Positions 28,920-37,088 of a stretch of 64,000 nt of DNA are shown here, one piece after another. A model generated the notes under the pieces. The model worked only from the letters and a program-made list of their open reading frames with translations, searched no databases and was not told where the DNA came from. The position numbers and the translations under genes are program-made. Origin of the DNA: Myxococcales bacterium (lineage in GTDB: Bacteria > Myxococcota_A > Polyangia > Polyangiales > Polyangiaceae); NCBI GenBank assembly GCA_016706225.1, contig JADJKB010000002.1, positions 1 to 64,000 of the forward strand, in the 5' to 3' direction. Positions within the stretch are counted from its first letter, which is position 1. Each line of letters opens with the position of its first letter.

Positions 28920-30518
28920 ATGGAAACGCGCCCACAAATCGACGGACTGCCGGCAACACTCATCGTCGGAAACTGGATCGGCGGAGCGGAGTCCTTGCCT
29001 GGGAAGGAGAGCTTCGAGCGCAGGAGCCCCGCGAACCGGGATGACGTCGTCACGGTCGCGCCGCTCTCGACCCGCGAGCAGGTGAAGGCCGCGTGTGAAG
29101 CGGCAGGTGTGGCGCAAAAGAGCTGGGGCCGCGTGCCCGCGCCGCAGCGCGCCCAGGTGCTGACCCGCCTGGCGGGCCTGCTCAGCGCGAGCAAGGAGTC
29201 GCTCTCGCGCTTCATCGCTCGGGAGATGGGCAAACCTCTGCGCGAGGCTCGGGGAAGCGTGCAGGAGGCCATCGACACGGCCGAGTTCTTCATGAGCGAA
29301 GGCCGGCGATTGTACGGCCAGACCGTGCCGAGTGAGCTGCGCGACAAGGAGCTCTTCACGTATCGGCGCCCGATCGGCGTGGTCGGCATGATCACAGCTG
29401 GAAATTTTCCGATCGCGGTGCCGGCCTGGAAGATGGTGCCCGCGATCTTGTGCGGCAACTCCGTGGTCTGGAAGCCCAGCGACGACGCCCCGGGGATCGC
29501 CGACATCTTCGTCGACCTGTGGCGCCGGGCTGGCCTGCCGGACGGGGTGGTCAACGTGGTGCACGGCCGCGGCGCCGACAGCGCGGGTGAGTTCCTGATC
29601 GAGATGATCGACGCGGGTTTGCTGGACAAAGTCTCATTCACCGGTTCGACGGCCATCGGCCGGAAGATCGGCGAGGCCTGCGGGCGCAACCTGCAGGTGC
29701 CCTCCCTCGAGCTGGGCGGCAAGAACCCGCTGGTGATCCTGGCGGACGCGGATCTGGAGCTGGCGGTCGAGGGCGCGCTCTGGGCGTCGTTCGGGACCGC
29801 GGGCCAACGCTGCACCAGCTGCGGCAACATCATCGTGGACAAACGCGTCGCCGGGAACGTGCGCTCGGAGCTGGTGCGCCGAGCCAAGGCGCTGAAGATC
29901 GGCAACCCGCTGACAGAGACCGTGGACTACGGGCCCTTCATCAACGAGCGCTTCCTGGAGAAGTGGATCGAACAGCGCGCCATCGGCCTCGAAGACGGAG
30001 CGGAGCTGCTGCTCGACGGCAAGCGCATCGTCCCCGGCGAAGAGCCTGCTGGTTTCAGCGGTGACGCGAGCCGCGGGCTCTACGCCACCCCGCGCATCTT
30101 CGACAAGGTGAAGCCGAACATGCGGGTGTTCCAGGACGAGTGTTTTGGTCCCACCGTGAACATCGTCGAGGTCGATGGTTTCGACGAGGCCGTCGCGGCG
30201 GCGAACGGCACGCCCTACGGCCTGTCGAGCGCCGTCTACACGCGAGATGCTCGCGCCATGCTGCGCTTCAAAGAAGAGATCCGCGCGGGCATGACCAGCG
30301 TGAACAACTCCACGACCGGCGCCGAGGCCCACCTCCCCTTCGGTGGGAACGGCTGGAGCGGGAACGGTACGCGAGAGAGTGGGATCTGGGTGATTGACGC
30401 CTACACCCGCTGGCAAGCGGTCAACGTCGACCTGGCCGGTAAGCTCCAGAAAGCTCAGATCGATCTGACGGATGCGGCGACCGCGAGCCCGCCCGACCTG
30501 ACAGCGCTCCTGGGCTGA
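28920..30518 (+). CDS. aldehyde dehydrogenase, alpha-aminoadipic semialdehyde dehydrogenase-like
   Basis: An NAD(P)-dependent aldehyde dehydrogenase of 532 residues. It shows GNFPIAVPAWKMVPAILCGN, SVVWKPSDDAP, VSFTGSTAIGRKIGEACGRN, SLELGGKNPLVILADADLEL (general-base Glu), FGTAGQRCTSCGNIIVD (catalytic Cys) and YGLSSAVYTRDARAM. The GTAGQRCT block and adjoining residues fit the ALDH7/piperideine-6-carboxylate dehydrogenase branch more than the betaine-aldehyde branch, but this is by eye. ATG 28920 gives the usual family N-terminus; longer upstream extensions lie over the divergent lipoprotein leader. With the lysine-dehydrogenase-like gene 1.2 kb away it could form lysine to 2-aminoadipate degradation. 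Confidence 0.85.
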   Translation: METRPQIDGLPATLIVGNWIGGAESLPGKESFERRSPANRDDVVTVAPLSTREQVKAACEAAGVAQKSWGRVPAPQRAQVLTRLAGLLSASKESLSRFIAREMGKPLREARGSVQEAIDTAEFFMSEGRRLYGQTVPSELRDKELFTYRRPIGVVGMITAGNFPIAVPAWKMVPAILCGNSVVWKPSDDAPGIADIFVDLWRRAGLPDGVVNVVHGRGADSAGEFLIEMIDAGLLDKVSFTGSTAIGRKIGEACGRNLQVPSLELGGKNPLVILADADLELAVEGALWASFGTAGQRCTSCGNIIVDKRVAGNVRSELVRRAKALKIGNPLTETVDYGPFINERFLEKWIEQRAIGLEDGAELLLDGKRIVPGEEPAGFSGDASRGLYATPRIFDKVKPNMRVFQDECFGPTVNIVEVDGFDEAVAAANGTPYGLSSAVYTRDARAMLRFKEEIRAGMTSVNNSTTGAEAHLPFGGNGWSGNGTRESGIWVIDAYTRWQAVNVDLAGKLQKAQIDLTDAATASPPDLTALLG

Positions 30519-30772
30519 GCTTGCAAGGCTGCGTGCAGACCTGAAATCCATGGCCCCGCAGCTCGGGCCCGCTGGCCTGATTCCATACACTTCCAAGCGA
30601 ATTCGGCGGGCACGCTGCGTGCTCTCTGTCCATTCCGATGCGGAGCAGCACCGGCCGAGCGCTCGCCATGCAGGCCCAGGATCGGGACACACCCGAGGGC
30701 CATGCGCGGGTGCTGACCGCGGGGTCTCGACCCCATTCGCAGCGGGCTACTCGCCGCGAGGATGGGAGCTCG

Positions 30773-31147
30773 GTGGCGCGCCGCCTGCTGCTCGCCGAGG
30801 CCGACCGAACCACACGCGAGCTGCTCCTGCCCTGGCTGGGTGATCTCGACGCCGAGATCGCAGAGGCGCGCGACGGCGGCACTCTCGAGACCCTGCTCTT
30901 GTCCGGTGGCAGCTTTCAGCTGGTGATCGCCGGTGCCCGCCTGCCCGGACCGAGCACGCTGCAAGTGCTGGCGCGGGTACGCCGTCAGGGAGTGACCACT
31001 CCGTTCATCGTGGTCACGTCGGTGCACGGCAACATGCTCAGGATCTTCATGAGCAACTCCGGGGACGGCACCGTGCTGTCGAGCCGAATGGTCGACGGGC
31101 ACAACCTCGCCTCGCTGATCTGCGAGATGATCGAGTCGTCGCGCTGA
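30773..31147 (+). CDS. stand-alone receiver-like domain lacking the phosphoacceptor Asp
   Basis: GTG 30773, five bases after GGGAG, gives 124 residues: ARRLLLAEADRTTRELLLPW and then FQLVIAGARLPGPSTLQVLA, TPFIVVTSVHGNMLRIFMSN. Fold order and spacing match a response-regulator receiver, including the acidic pair near the N-terminus. In the beta3 position, however, where a phosphorylated Asp normally stands (as in LVISDVRMPG), there is Ala-Gly, and the conserved Lys of beta5 is not visible. It should therefore be unable to accept phosphate in the usual way. A longer start at 30638 or 30668 would add a disordered N-terminus. It converges with a Ser/Thr kinase gene across four bases. Confidence 0.6.
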   Translation: MARRLLLAEADRTTRELLLPWLGDLDAEIAEARDGGTLETLLLSGGSFQLVIAGARLPGPSTLQVLARVRRQGVTTPFIVVTSVHGNMLRIFMSNSGDGTVLSSRMVDGHNLASLICEMIESSR

Positions 31148-31151
31148 ACGC

Positions 31152-32738
31152 TCAGTGATCAGGCGTGATCGGCGCCGGCGGCGTCGGCAGTTTGTTCTGA
31201 TCGGGCGGCTTCGGATCGGGCGGTTTCGGGACCACAGGCTCTTCCCCCGTGGTCTTGCCCCAGTCGCGATCCGTCGCGGCGTCGAACACAGCCTTCTTTT
31301 CCTTGTCCGGTTTCTCGCCGTCGTCGCCGCCGGTCGGGTGTACGGGCTGAGGCTCGACGCTGGCGTCCGTCGCCGAGCTCGAAGCATCGACGGCGGCGTC
31401 TTCTTTCAGCTCGGCGGCGGCCGCTGCGTCTTCCACTTCGGCAGCGTCCTGCTCTTTCTTCTCGGGCGCGGTTTCGCCCTCGGCGCTAGCCGAAGGCTCG
31501 GGCAGCGACACCCCGGCTTCGACTCCCGAGGTATCGGTCGCTGCGCCCGCCTGCGTTTGGTTCGGGCCATTCAGCACCAGAAAACCCGCCACGACTCCGA
31601 CGGCCAGCGCGACTCCGCCCACCCCCACCAAGAGCGCCGTCCGGCTGGAGGAACCCGGCACGCTGGACTGAGTGGTGCCGAATTGCCGGATGGTGAGGGA
31701 TGGTTTCTTGGCGCTCGCGGCGGCGACATCGTCCTCGTCGAACAGCGAGCTCGGCGCGGATTCGACCAGAGTCTTGGCGATACCTCCCGAGTCATCGTCG
31801 CGCCCGCTGCGCACGACTACTGACTTGGGTACCGAGGGCAGGTCCTCATCCGAGAGGGTCGCGAGGGTCTCGCGCGCCTCGAGCCCGACGATGTCTCTGA
31901 GCCCGTCCGAGAGCTCGCGAGCCGTCTGAAACCGCTGTTCCAGATCCCGCGCGCAGGCCTTCGAGAACCACTCGTCGAACTTCGGCGGTACCGCCGCGAG
32001 CTCGCTCGGAACCGGCATGTCCCGCACGCAGATCTGCAGCACCAGGTCTCCGAGCCCTTCGCTCTCGAACGGCCGTTTGCCCGTCAGGCACTCGAACGCG
32101 ATCACACCCAGCGACCAGAGATCCGAGCGCGGATCGATGGTCTTGTTCCCCTGAGCCTGCTCGGGGCTCATGTAAAATGGAGTGCCGAGCAGCGAACCCG
32201 TGCGCGTTCGTGTGCCCTTGGGCCCAAGCTGCGCCGTCTCCACCTTCGCCACGCCAAAATCGAGGACCTTGGAGATCTCGGCGTCTTCGTTGCGAACGAT
32301 GAAGACGTTCTCGGGTTTGAGATCCCGGTGGATGATCCCGGCCTCGTGCGCGCGAGCCACGGCGCGGGCCACGTGGTTGATGATGCGTGCCGTCTCGATG
32401 GGCGCCAGCCGAGTCATCCGGGCCAGTCGATGCTGGAGCGTCTCCCCTTCGAGCAGCTCCATCGCGATGTACGGGTGGCCACCGTCGATGCCGTAATCCA
32501 GGATCTGCACCACGTGCGGACTGCGCAGCGCCGCAGCGGAGCGCGCCTCGCGAATGAAACGGTCGTGGGCCTCCTCGTCGCGGCTCACGTCGCGGTCCAG
32601 GATCTTCACCGCGACGGGGGCGCACAGCACCAGGTGCTCCGCCCGCCACACGGTCCCCATGCCTCCCACCCCGAGTTTGTCCTCGAGCCGATAGCGGCCG
32701 GCCAGGACCAGGCCGGGTTCAGGAGTTTTGGGTGCCAT
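31152..32738 (-). CDS. PknB-type serine/threonine protein kinase with C-terminal membrane segment
   Basis: ATG 32738 gives about 528 residues. The Hanks-type kinase domain spans residues about 14-275: YRLEDKLGVGGMGTVWRAEH (Gly loop), PVAVKIL (Lys), GIIHRDLKPENVFIV (HRD), KVLDFGVAKVE (DFG), GTPFYMSPEQAQG (activation segment end) and SDLWSLGVIAFECLTGKRPF. All catalytic residues are present. A linker is followed by one membrane helix (LLVGVGGVALAVGVVAGFLV), then an acidic and Pro-rich tail, PPDPKPPDQNKLPTPPAPIT, that would be outside. Such kinases are very abundant in myxobacteria. The extracellular tail has no recognised sensor domain. A GTG 18 bases upstream is an alternative start. Confidence 0.92.
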   Translation of the reverse strand: MAPKTPEPGLVLAGRYRLEDKLGVGGMGTVWRAEHLVLCAPVAVKILDRDVSRDEEAHDRFIREARSAAALRSPHVVQILDYGIDGGHPYIAMELLEGETLQHRLARMTRLAPIETARIINHVARAVARAHEAGIIHRDLKPENVFIVRNEDAEISKVLDFGVAKVETAQLGPKGTRTRTGSLLGTPFYMSPEQAQGNKTIDPRSDLWSLGVIAFECLTGKRPFESEGLGDLVLQICVRDMPVPSELAAVPPKFDEWFSKACARDLEQRFQTARELSDGLRDIVGLEARETLATLSDEDLPSVPKSVVVRSGRDDDSGGIAKTLVESAPSSLFDEDDVAAASAKKPSLTIRQFGTTQSSVPGSSSRTALLVGVGGVALAVGVVAGFLVLNGPNQTQAGAATDTSGVEAGVSLPEPSASAEGETAPEKKEQDAAEVEDAAAAAELKEDAAVDASSSATDASVEPQPVHPTGGDDGEKPDKEKKAVFDAATDRDWGKTTGEEPVVPKPPDPKPPDQNKLPTPPAPITPDH

Positions 32739-32843
32739 GGCCGGGGAACGAGACACGATAGCGCCCAGAGCGCCCGGGGGCAGCTATTAACGCCCGCTCG
32801 AGAGCGTCAGAACGCCGGCCAAGGGCCGGTAATTCCGGCGTTT

Positions 32844-33758
32844 TCAGAAACGTGTCGAAAGCTCCGCGACAGCTTCCGGAGTCGCCGCATCCCGCCGCAG
32901 CAGCGGAAGCTGGATCTGGTTGCCTCCCAGCGCCTGGAGCCGGCCCAGGCTCTGGGCCTGGACTCGCTCGCGAATCGAGCGGCGGATGCCGCACGCGATG
33001 GCCTCGTCGCCGGGGTTCGACCGGTCGAGCTCGCGGTCGAGCAGTAGCGTCGCGCGCTCCGGCTCGGAGAACATCGCCTCGATGACTCCGTTGATCACCA
33101 GCGTGGCGATCGGGAGCAGCAGCTCTTTTTCCAGGGCTTCGCACAGCTCCACGGTCTCGTTGGTCGGCATGTCCTCGGGCAGCGTGACGACGACCACTCC
33201 GCTCTGTTTTTCGTCCTGGAACATCTTCCAGGCGCGCTCGGCGTCTCGCCGCAAGACACCCGGCGGAACCACGTCGACGATCACCTTTGGCACCCGCAGC
33301 ATGTCGAGACCGTGGCCAGTGGCGGGCGCGTCGAACAGCACGACATCGAAGCGGGGTTTGCCCTTCGAGGTCTCTTCGATCGCGTGGAACCAGGCCTTAC
33401 CGAGCATGGCCCACTCTTGCAGCCCCGGAACACCGGCGAAGAACTGGCGCACGTACTTGTTGTCGAACACCGCCCCGAAGACGACCTCGCTCTTGAGCAC
33501 CATGCCCCCGTACTCACGGAGCGCGACCTGTGGCACCAGCTGGACGCCGTAGATGCCCTTCCGGAGCTCGCGGACCTCCGAGGTCAGCGGCTCGCTGCCG
33601 AGCAGCAGACTGATCCGCTCCTTGGCGTCGCAGGCCGTGACAAGCACGCGTTTTCCCCGCTCCGCCATGGCCAGAGCCAAGGCTGCGGTAACCGTCGATT
33701 TCCCGACTCCCCCCTTGCCGGTCACGAACAGGAAGCGACGCTGGTCGAGGGGCGTCAT
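32844..33758 (-). CDS. ArsA/Get3-type ATPase
   Basis: A 304-residue P-loop ATPase. FLFVTGKGGVGKSTVTAALA is the deviant Walker A motif with the signature Lys; RVLVTACDAKERISLLLGSE follows. The switch region FDVVLFDAPATGHGLDMLRV and VVVTLPEDMPTNETVEL are typical of the anion-transporting ATPase/Get3 family. ATG 33758 was preferred because the longer start at 33800 would run into the divergent lipoprotein gene. In arsenic-free contexts such bacterial ArsA-like proteins may act in protein targeting or unknown ATP-driven processes; no arsenic genes are nearby. Only one copy is in the window. Confidence 0.85.
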   Translation of the reverse strand: MTPLDQRRFLFVTGKGGVGKSTVTAALALAMAERGKRVLVTACDAKERISLLLGSEPLTSEVRELRKGIYGVQLVPQVALREYGGMVLKSEVVFGAVFDNKYVRQFFAGVPGLQEWAMLGKAWFHAIEETSKGKPRFDVVLFDAPATGHGLDMLRVPKVIVDVVPPGVLRRDAERAWKMFQDEKQSGVVVVTLPEDMPTNETVELCEALEKELLLPIATLVINGVIEAMFSEPERATLLLDRELDRSNPGDEAIACGIRRSIRERVQAQSLGRLQALGGNQIQLPLLRRDAATPEAVAELSTRF

Positions 33759-33787
33759 CTGCGCTACTCGGAGCGAGTCCACATACC

Positions 33788-34411
33788 ATGCTTCGCCCAA
33801 ACCTCCGCCTCGTTTTCAGCACGACGTTTGTCCTGGCCAGTCTTGGGGCTGGGGGCTGCAAATCTCAGGTCGCCCAGGGCAACACGGACGCAGGCGCCGC
33901 CGCGTCCGGCCAGCCGCCCACCCCGGCCGCATCGCCGACCGGCTCCGCACGCTCGACCTACCCGGTTCCCACTGGGCCGCGTCTGGCCATCGTCGCAGGA
34001 CAGGGCGTGGGCGCCATCCGCGTGGGCGCGTCCGTGACCACAGTGGAGCGCCTGATGGAAGCTCCATGCGAGGAGAAGACCCCGACCCTCTGCCGCTACG
34101 TCGGTCGCGCCGTGGAGTTCGAGCTCGACGGAGCGGGCAAGGTGAAACGCATCCGCGCCCACCGCCAGGGGCGCAAGGTCGGCGACAAGGAGTACGGCGT
34201 GTTCAACGGCGCCATCCCGCCGGACCTGCTCTTTGGCATGCTGCCCGCTGCCATACAGCAATACATGGGCCCACCCGAACGGGTGATCGAGAACAACGAA
34301 GGTGCGGCGCCCGAGTGTTTCCAGCAGCACGCCTACAAGGGCATCGTGCTCGAGTACGACCGTCTGCCCAACGGCCGTCCCGCCCTCGGCGGCGCGCGCA
34401 TTCCGGACTGA
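33788..34411 (+). CDS. lipoprotein of unknown function
   Basis: ATG 33788 gives MLRPNLRLVFSTTFVLASLG followed by AGGCKS, a lipobox signal. A 40-residue Ala/Pro/Ser linker follows. The C-terminal 140 residues look like a single alpha/beta domain: IVAGQGVGAIRVGASVTTVE, LCRYVGRAVEFELDGAGKVK, GIVLEYDRLPNGRPALGGAR. The G-x-I-R-[VL]-G-x-S-x-x-x-[VL]-E pattern is seen in many small secreted proteins that bind a ligand or assist envelope assembly. No specific family was recognised. It is divergent from the ArsA gene and its stop nearly touches that of the M17-like gene (one base between). Confidence 0.65.
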   Translation: MLRPNLRLVFSTTFVLASLGAGGCKSQVAQGNTDAGAAASGQPPTPAASPTGSARSTYPVPTGPRLAIVAGQGVGAIRVGASVTTVERLMEAPCEEKTPTLCRYVGRAVEFELDGAGKVKRIRAHRQGRKVGDKEYGVFNGAIPPDLLFGMLPAAIQQYMGPPERVIENNEGAAPECFQQHAYKGIVLEYDRLPNGRPALGGARIPD

Positions 34412-34412
34412 C

Positions 34413-34931
34413 TCACGGCTGCCGCACGCGGCGCCGCTCGGCCACCATGTGCTGGGTGATCGTGCGCTGAGCCTCCGCGCTCTCGACCAGAGTCCAGACG
34501 TCGTGCTCTGGCCGGCTCGCCGCTTGTTCGAGCAACAAATCCGCCGCGCGCTCGGGCGAAATGCCATCAAAGTGCCGCCCTGGTAGCTCGACCACCGCGG
34601 AGCGAACCCGCAGCCCTTCGAGCGTGCTGAGCATGGTCTCGACCACCGTGCGGAAGGTGCGTTCGCCAAACGCCTCCCGGGACCCGCAGCCAAAAAACAC
34701 CACCTTGTCGAAGGGCAGCTTGGGTTTGCCGGGGATGAGCAGCACTTCACCCAGGCTCCCGGTCGCAAACCCTCCCGCCACGAGACCCGACACTCGACCC
34801 GAGAGGCGCCAGTCGACGAGGCCCGCGACTCCGTGCGGCGGCCGTTCATCCTCGGCGAGGGTGGCAAGGAGAACTTCGGTCGCCGCGAGGTCCAGGCGCC
34901 GCAAGTTCCGCGTGACGAAGCGCAGGTCCAT
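34413..34931 (-). CDS. stand-alone peptidase M17 N-terminal-like domain
   Basis: A 172-residue protein matching only the N-terminal (non-catalytic) domain of leucyl aminopeptidase/PepA. The pattern is LAEDERPPHGVAGLVDWRLS, GSLGEVLLIPGKPKLPFDKV, VVFFGCGSREAFGERTFRTV, then helices. In PepA this domain mediates hexamer contacts and DNA binding. The catalytic M17 domain and its metal ligands are absent; no peptidase is nearby. The gene is the last of the ribE-ribBA-ribH-nusB run, six bases after nusB, so it is probably co-transcribed. Function unknown. Confidence 0.7.
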   Translation of the reverse strand: MDLRFVTRNLRRLDLAATEVLLATLAEDERPPHGVAGLVDWRLSGRVSGLVAGGFATGSLGEVLLIPGKPKLPFDKVVFFGCGSREAFGERTFRTVVETMLSTLEGLRVRSAVVELPGRHFDGISPERAADLLLEQAASRPEHDVWTLVESAEAQRTITQHMVAERRRVRQP

Positions 34932-34937
34932 CGCCCC

Positions 34938-35369
34938 TCAGCCTGCGCTTTTTGCAGTGTCCTCGCGCCCGAGGTCGTTCGCAATGCGCTCGAGCACACC
35001 GTTGACGAAGGCGCCGCTGTCTTCGGTGCCGTAACGTTTTGCCAGCTCGACCGCCTCGTCGATGATGACCGCACGCGGGATCTCGGGACGCGCCTTGAGC
35101 TCCCAGGCACCCATGCGCAGCAGGTTGCGATCGACCCGGGTCATGCGCTCGAGCCGCCAGTTGGTGCTGGCCGCACGAATCAAGGCGTCGGTGGCGTCAC
35201 GCTCTTCGGTGACGCCGCGCACCACGGCGTCCGCATACTCCCGACCCTCGGCATCTCCGGGCATTTCCCGCCAGAAATCGAAGATGGCCTGCTCGGCGAG
35301 CACGTCGCTCATCTCGATGCCAAAGAGCAACTGCAAGGCTGCCTCGCGGGCTCCGGTGCGCGCGCCCAT
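34938..35369 (-). CDS. nusB: transcription antitermination factor NusB
   Basis: NusB binds NusE (S10) and boxA RNA and supports antitermination of rRNA operons. The 143-residue all-helical protein shows GAREAALQLLFGIEMSD at the start, then VTEERDATDALIRAASTNWR, LERMTRVDRNLLRMGAWELK and VIIDEAVELAKRYGTEDSGA with FVNGVLERIA, which is diagnostic for the family. It lies three bases after ribH, a common arrangement in bacteria, and the M17-like gene follows six bases further. Confidence 0.96.
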   Translation of the reverse strand: MGARTGAREAALQLLFGIEMSDVLAEQAIFDFWREMPGDAEGREYADAVVRGVTEERDATDALIRAASTNWRLERMTRVDRNLLRMGAWELKARPEIPRAVIIDEAVELAKRYGTEDSGAFVNGVLERIANDLGREDTAKSAG

Positions 35370-35372
35370 GGC

Positions 35373-35861
35373 TCAAAGCCCAGCGTCGGTGAGCGCTTTA
35401 CCCAGGCTCACCATTTCGATGGCGGCCATCGCGGCGTCGGCGCCCTTGTTCCCCATCTTCGTCCCGGCGCGCTCGACCGCCTGCTCGATACTGTCGGTCG
35501 TGAGCACCCCGAAGACAACAGGCACTCCCGCGGCGGCTGCCGCAGCCACACCCTTGGCGGCCTCGGCTGCGACGTAGTCGAAGTGCGGAGTGCCACCGCG
35601 AATCACCGCGCCGAGCGCGATGACCGCGTCGAACTTCGCACTCTTTGCCAGTCGTGCACACACCAGCGGGAGCTCCCAGCTGCCCGGCACACGCACCAGG
35701 GTGATGCGGTCCGCGGAGACACCGTGGCGCGACAGCGCGTCGAGCGCGCCCGCCACCAGTTTTTCCACGATGAAATCGTTGAAGCGCGAGGCGACGATGC
35801 CAAAGCGCGCGTTGTCCGGCGGGAGCAGCGAACCTTCGAGGGTCTTCGGGGAGTTGTTCAT
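35373..35861 (-). CDS. ribH: 6,7-dimethyl-8-ribityllumazine synthase
   Basis: RibH condenses the ribityl-amino-pyrimidine with dihydroxybutanone phosphate, the penultimate step of riboflavin synthesis. The 162-residue protein has RFGIVASRFNDFIVEKLVAG, VRVPGSWELPLVCARLAKSA, ALGAVIRGGTPHFDYVAAEA and VVFGVLTTDSIEQAVERAG, all conserved blocks, including the catalytic His following the R-G-x-T-x-H motif. It lies 8 bases after ribBA in the minus-strand riboflavin operon. No deviation from the family is visible. Confidence 0.97.
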   Translation of the reverse strand: MNNSPKTLEGSLLPPDNARFGIVASRFNDFIVEKLVAGALDALSRHGVSADRITLVRVPGSWELPLVCARLAKSAKFDAVIALGAVIRGGTPHFDYVAAEAAKGVAAAAAAGVPVVFGVLTTDSIEQAVERAGTKMGNKGADAAMAAIEMVSLGKALTDAGL

Positions 35862-35869
35862 CGGGACAC

Positions 35870-37081
35870 CTACGATACCTGGCCGGACGGTCCCGGCACT
35901 AGCGGCACGCTCGCTTCCACCTCGAGCCCATAGCCGTGAATGCCCGCGATTTTTCGCGGATTGTTGGTCAAAAGCCGGATCCGCCGCACACCCAGCTCGC
36001 GCAGAACCTGAGCCCCGAGACCGTACTCTCTGAGCGTGCCTCCGTGCGCTCGGGTCTCCGGCGGCGGCGCCGCAACCGGAGAGCTCTTGGTGCGACGAGC
36101 GATGGATTCGAGCTCGGCGCGCAGATCGCCGCGCGGTGGCAGGTACACGATCACACCGCGCCCCTCCTTTTCGATGGCGTCGACCGCCTGGAACAAGTTA
36201 CGCCCGCCCTCGCTCACCGGCGAAGCAAACACGTCGCCCAGCGTCGACCCGGAGTGCATCCGACACAAGATCGAGCCCTCGGACTTCACGTCGCCCTTGA
36301 CCAGGGCCATCAGCTGTCGATCATCGACGGTGGCTTCGTAGACGATGGCCCGCCACGCCGTGTCCGTGCGGTCGAGCACGATCAGACCTTCTTCCACCCG
36401 CTCGACCAGACGCTCTGCCTGCAACCGGTAGCGGATCAAATCCGCGATGGTCAGGATCACGAGGCCGTGTCGCTCGGCGAAGATCTCGAGGTCCGGCATG
36501 CGCGCCATGGTGCCGTCCTCGTTCATGATCTCGCAGATGACGCCCGCGGGTGTGAGCCCGGCCAGGCGCGAGAGGTCGACCGAGCCTTCGGTCTGCCCGG
36601 CGCGCACCAGCACGCCACCGCGCCGAGCGCGCAGCGGAAACACGTGGCCCGGGGTCACCAGATCGGTGGGTTTTGCGTTGGCGGCGGTGGCCACCTTGAT
36701 GGTGTGCGCGCGATCGGCGGCGCTGATGCCGGTGGTCACACCCTCGCTGGCCTCGACACTCACGGTGAAGGCGGTACCGAGGGGCGGGCCGGCGCGGCCC
36801 GACGGCGGCTGCATCATCGGCAATTCCAGGCGTTCTACCTGGCTCTCAGTCAAGGTGACGCAGATCAAACCGCGGCCGTGGGTGGCCATGAAGTTGATGG
36901 CCTCCGGTGTGATCCGATCCGCGGCCATGGTCAGATCACCCTCGTTCTCGCGATCCTCGTCGTCGACCAGGATCACCATCTTGCCCGCACGGATGTCGCT
37001 GAGCGCACGGGTCACGCGTGCGAGCGGCTCGGGGTCGATGTCGAGTGGCTTGGGTAGCGGTTTCGAGATGCGCTCGGTCAT
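35870..37081 (-). CDS. ribB: 3,4-dihydroxy-2-butanone-4-phosphate synthase fused to a degenerate GTP cyclohydrolase II domain (RibBX-like)
   Basis: The N-terminal half (residues about 10-215) is an intact RibB: DDEDRENEGDLTMAAD (metal and catalytic acids), THGRGLICVTLT, DRAHTIKVA, GHVFPLRARRGGVLVRAGQT, HTEA-type loop as GQTEGSVDL. It makes dihydroxybutanone phosphate from ribulose 5-phosphate. The C-terminal half has the RibA fold ending GAQVLRELGVRRIRLLTNNP, but the zinc motif is lost: where GCHII has H-S-x-C-x-x-G-D...C-D-C, this reads MHSGSTLGDVFASPVSEGGR, with no cysteine. The E-G-R-G-I-G-L loop is also altered (PPRGDLRAEL). GTP cyclohydrolase activity is therefore unlikely, and another ribA should exist. 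ATG 37081; upstream extension is implausible. It is in the ribE-ribBA-ribH operon. Confidence 0.9.
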   Translation of the reverse strand: MTERISKPLPKPLDIDPEPLARVTRALSDIRAGKMVILVDDEDRENEGDLTMAADRITPEAINFMATHGRGLICVTLTESQVERLELPMMQPPSGRAGPPLGTAFTVSVEASEGVTTGISAADRAHTIKVATAANAKPTDLVTPGHVFPLRARRGGVLVRAGQTEGSVDLSRLAGLTPAGVICEIMNEDGTMARMPDLEIFAERHGLVILTIADLIRYRLQAERLVERVEEGLIVLDRTDTAWRAIVYEATVDDRQLMALVKGDVKSEGSILCRMHSGSTLGDVFASPVSEGGRNLFQAVDAIEKEGRGVIVYLPPRGDLRAELESIARRTKSSPVAAPPPETRAHGGTLREYGLGAQVLRELGVRRIRLLTNNPRKIAGIHGYGLEVEASVPLVPGPSGQVS

Positions 37082-37088
37082 GGCGGGG

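Noticed and set aside
34413..34931. Complete leucyl aminopeptidase
   Set aside because: The metal-binding catalytic domain is absent and the gene has a normal stop.
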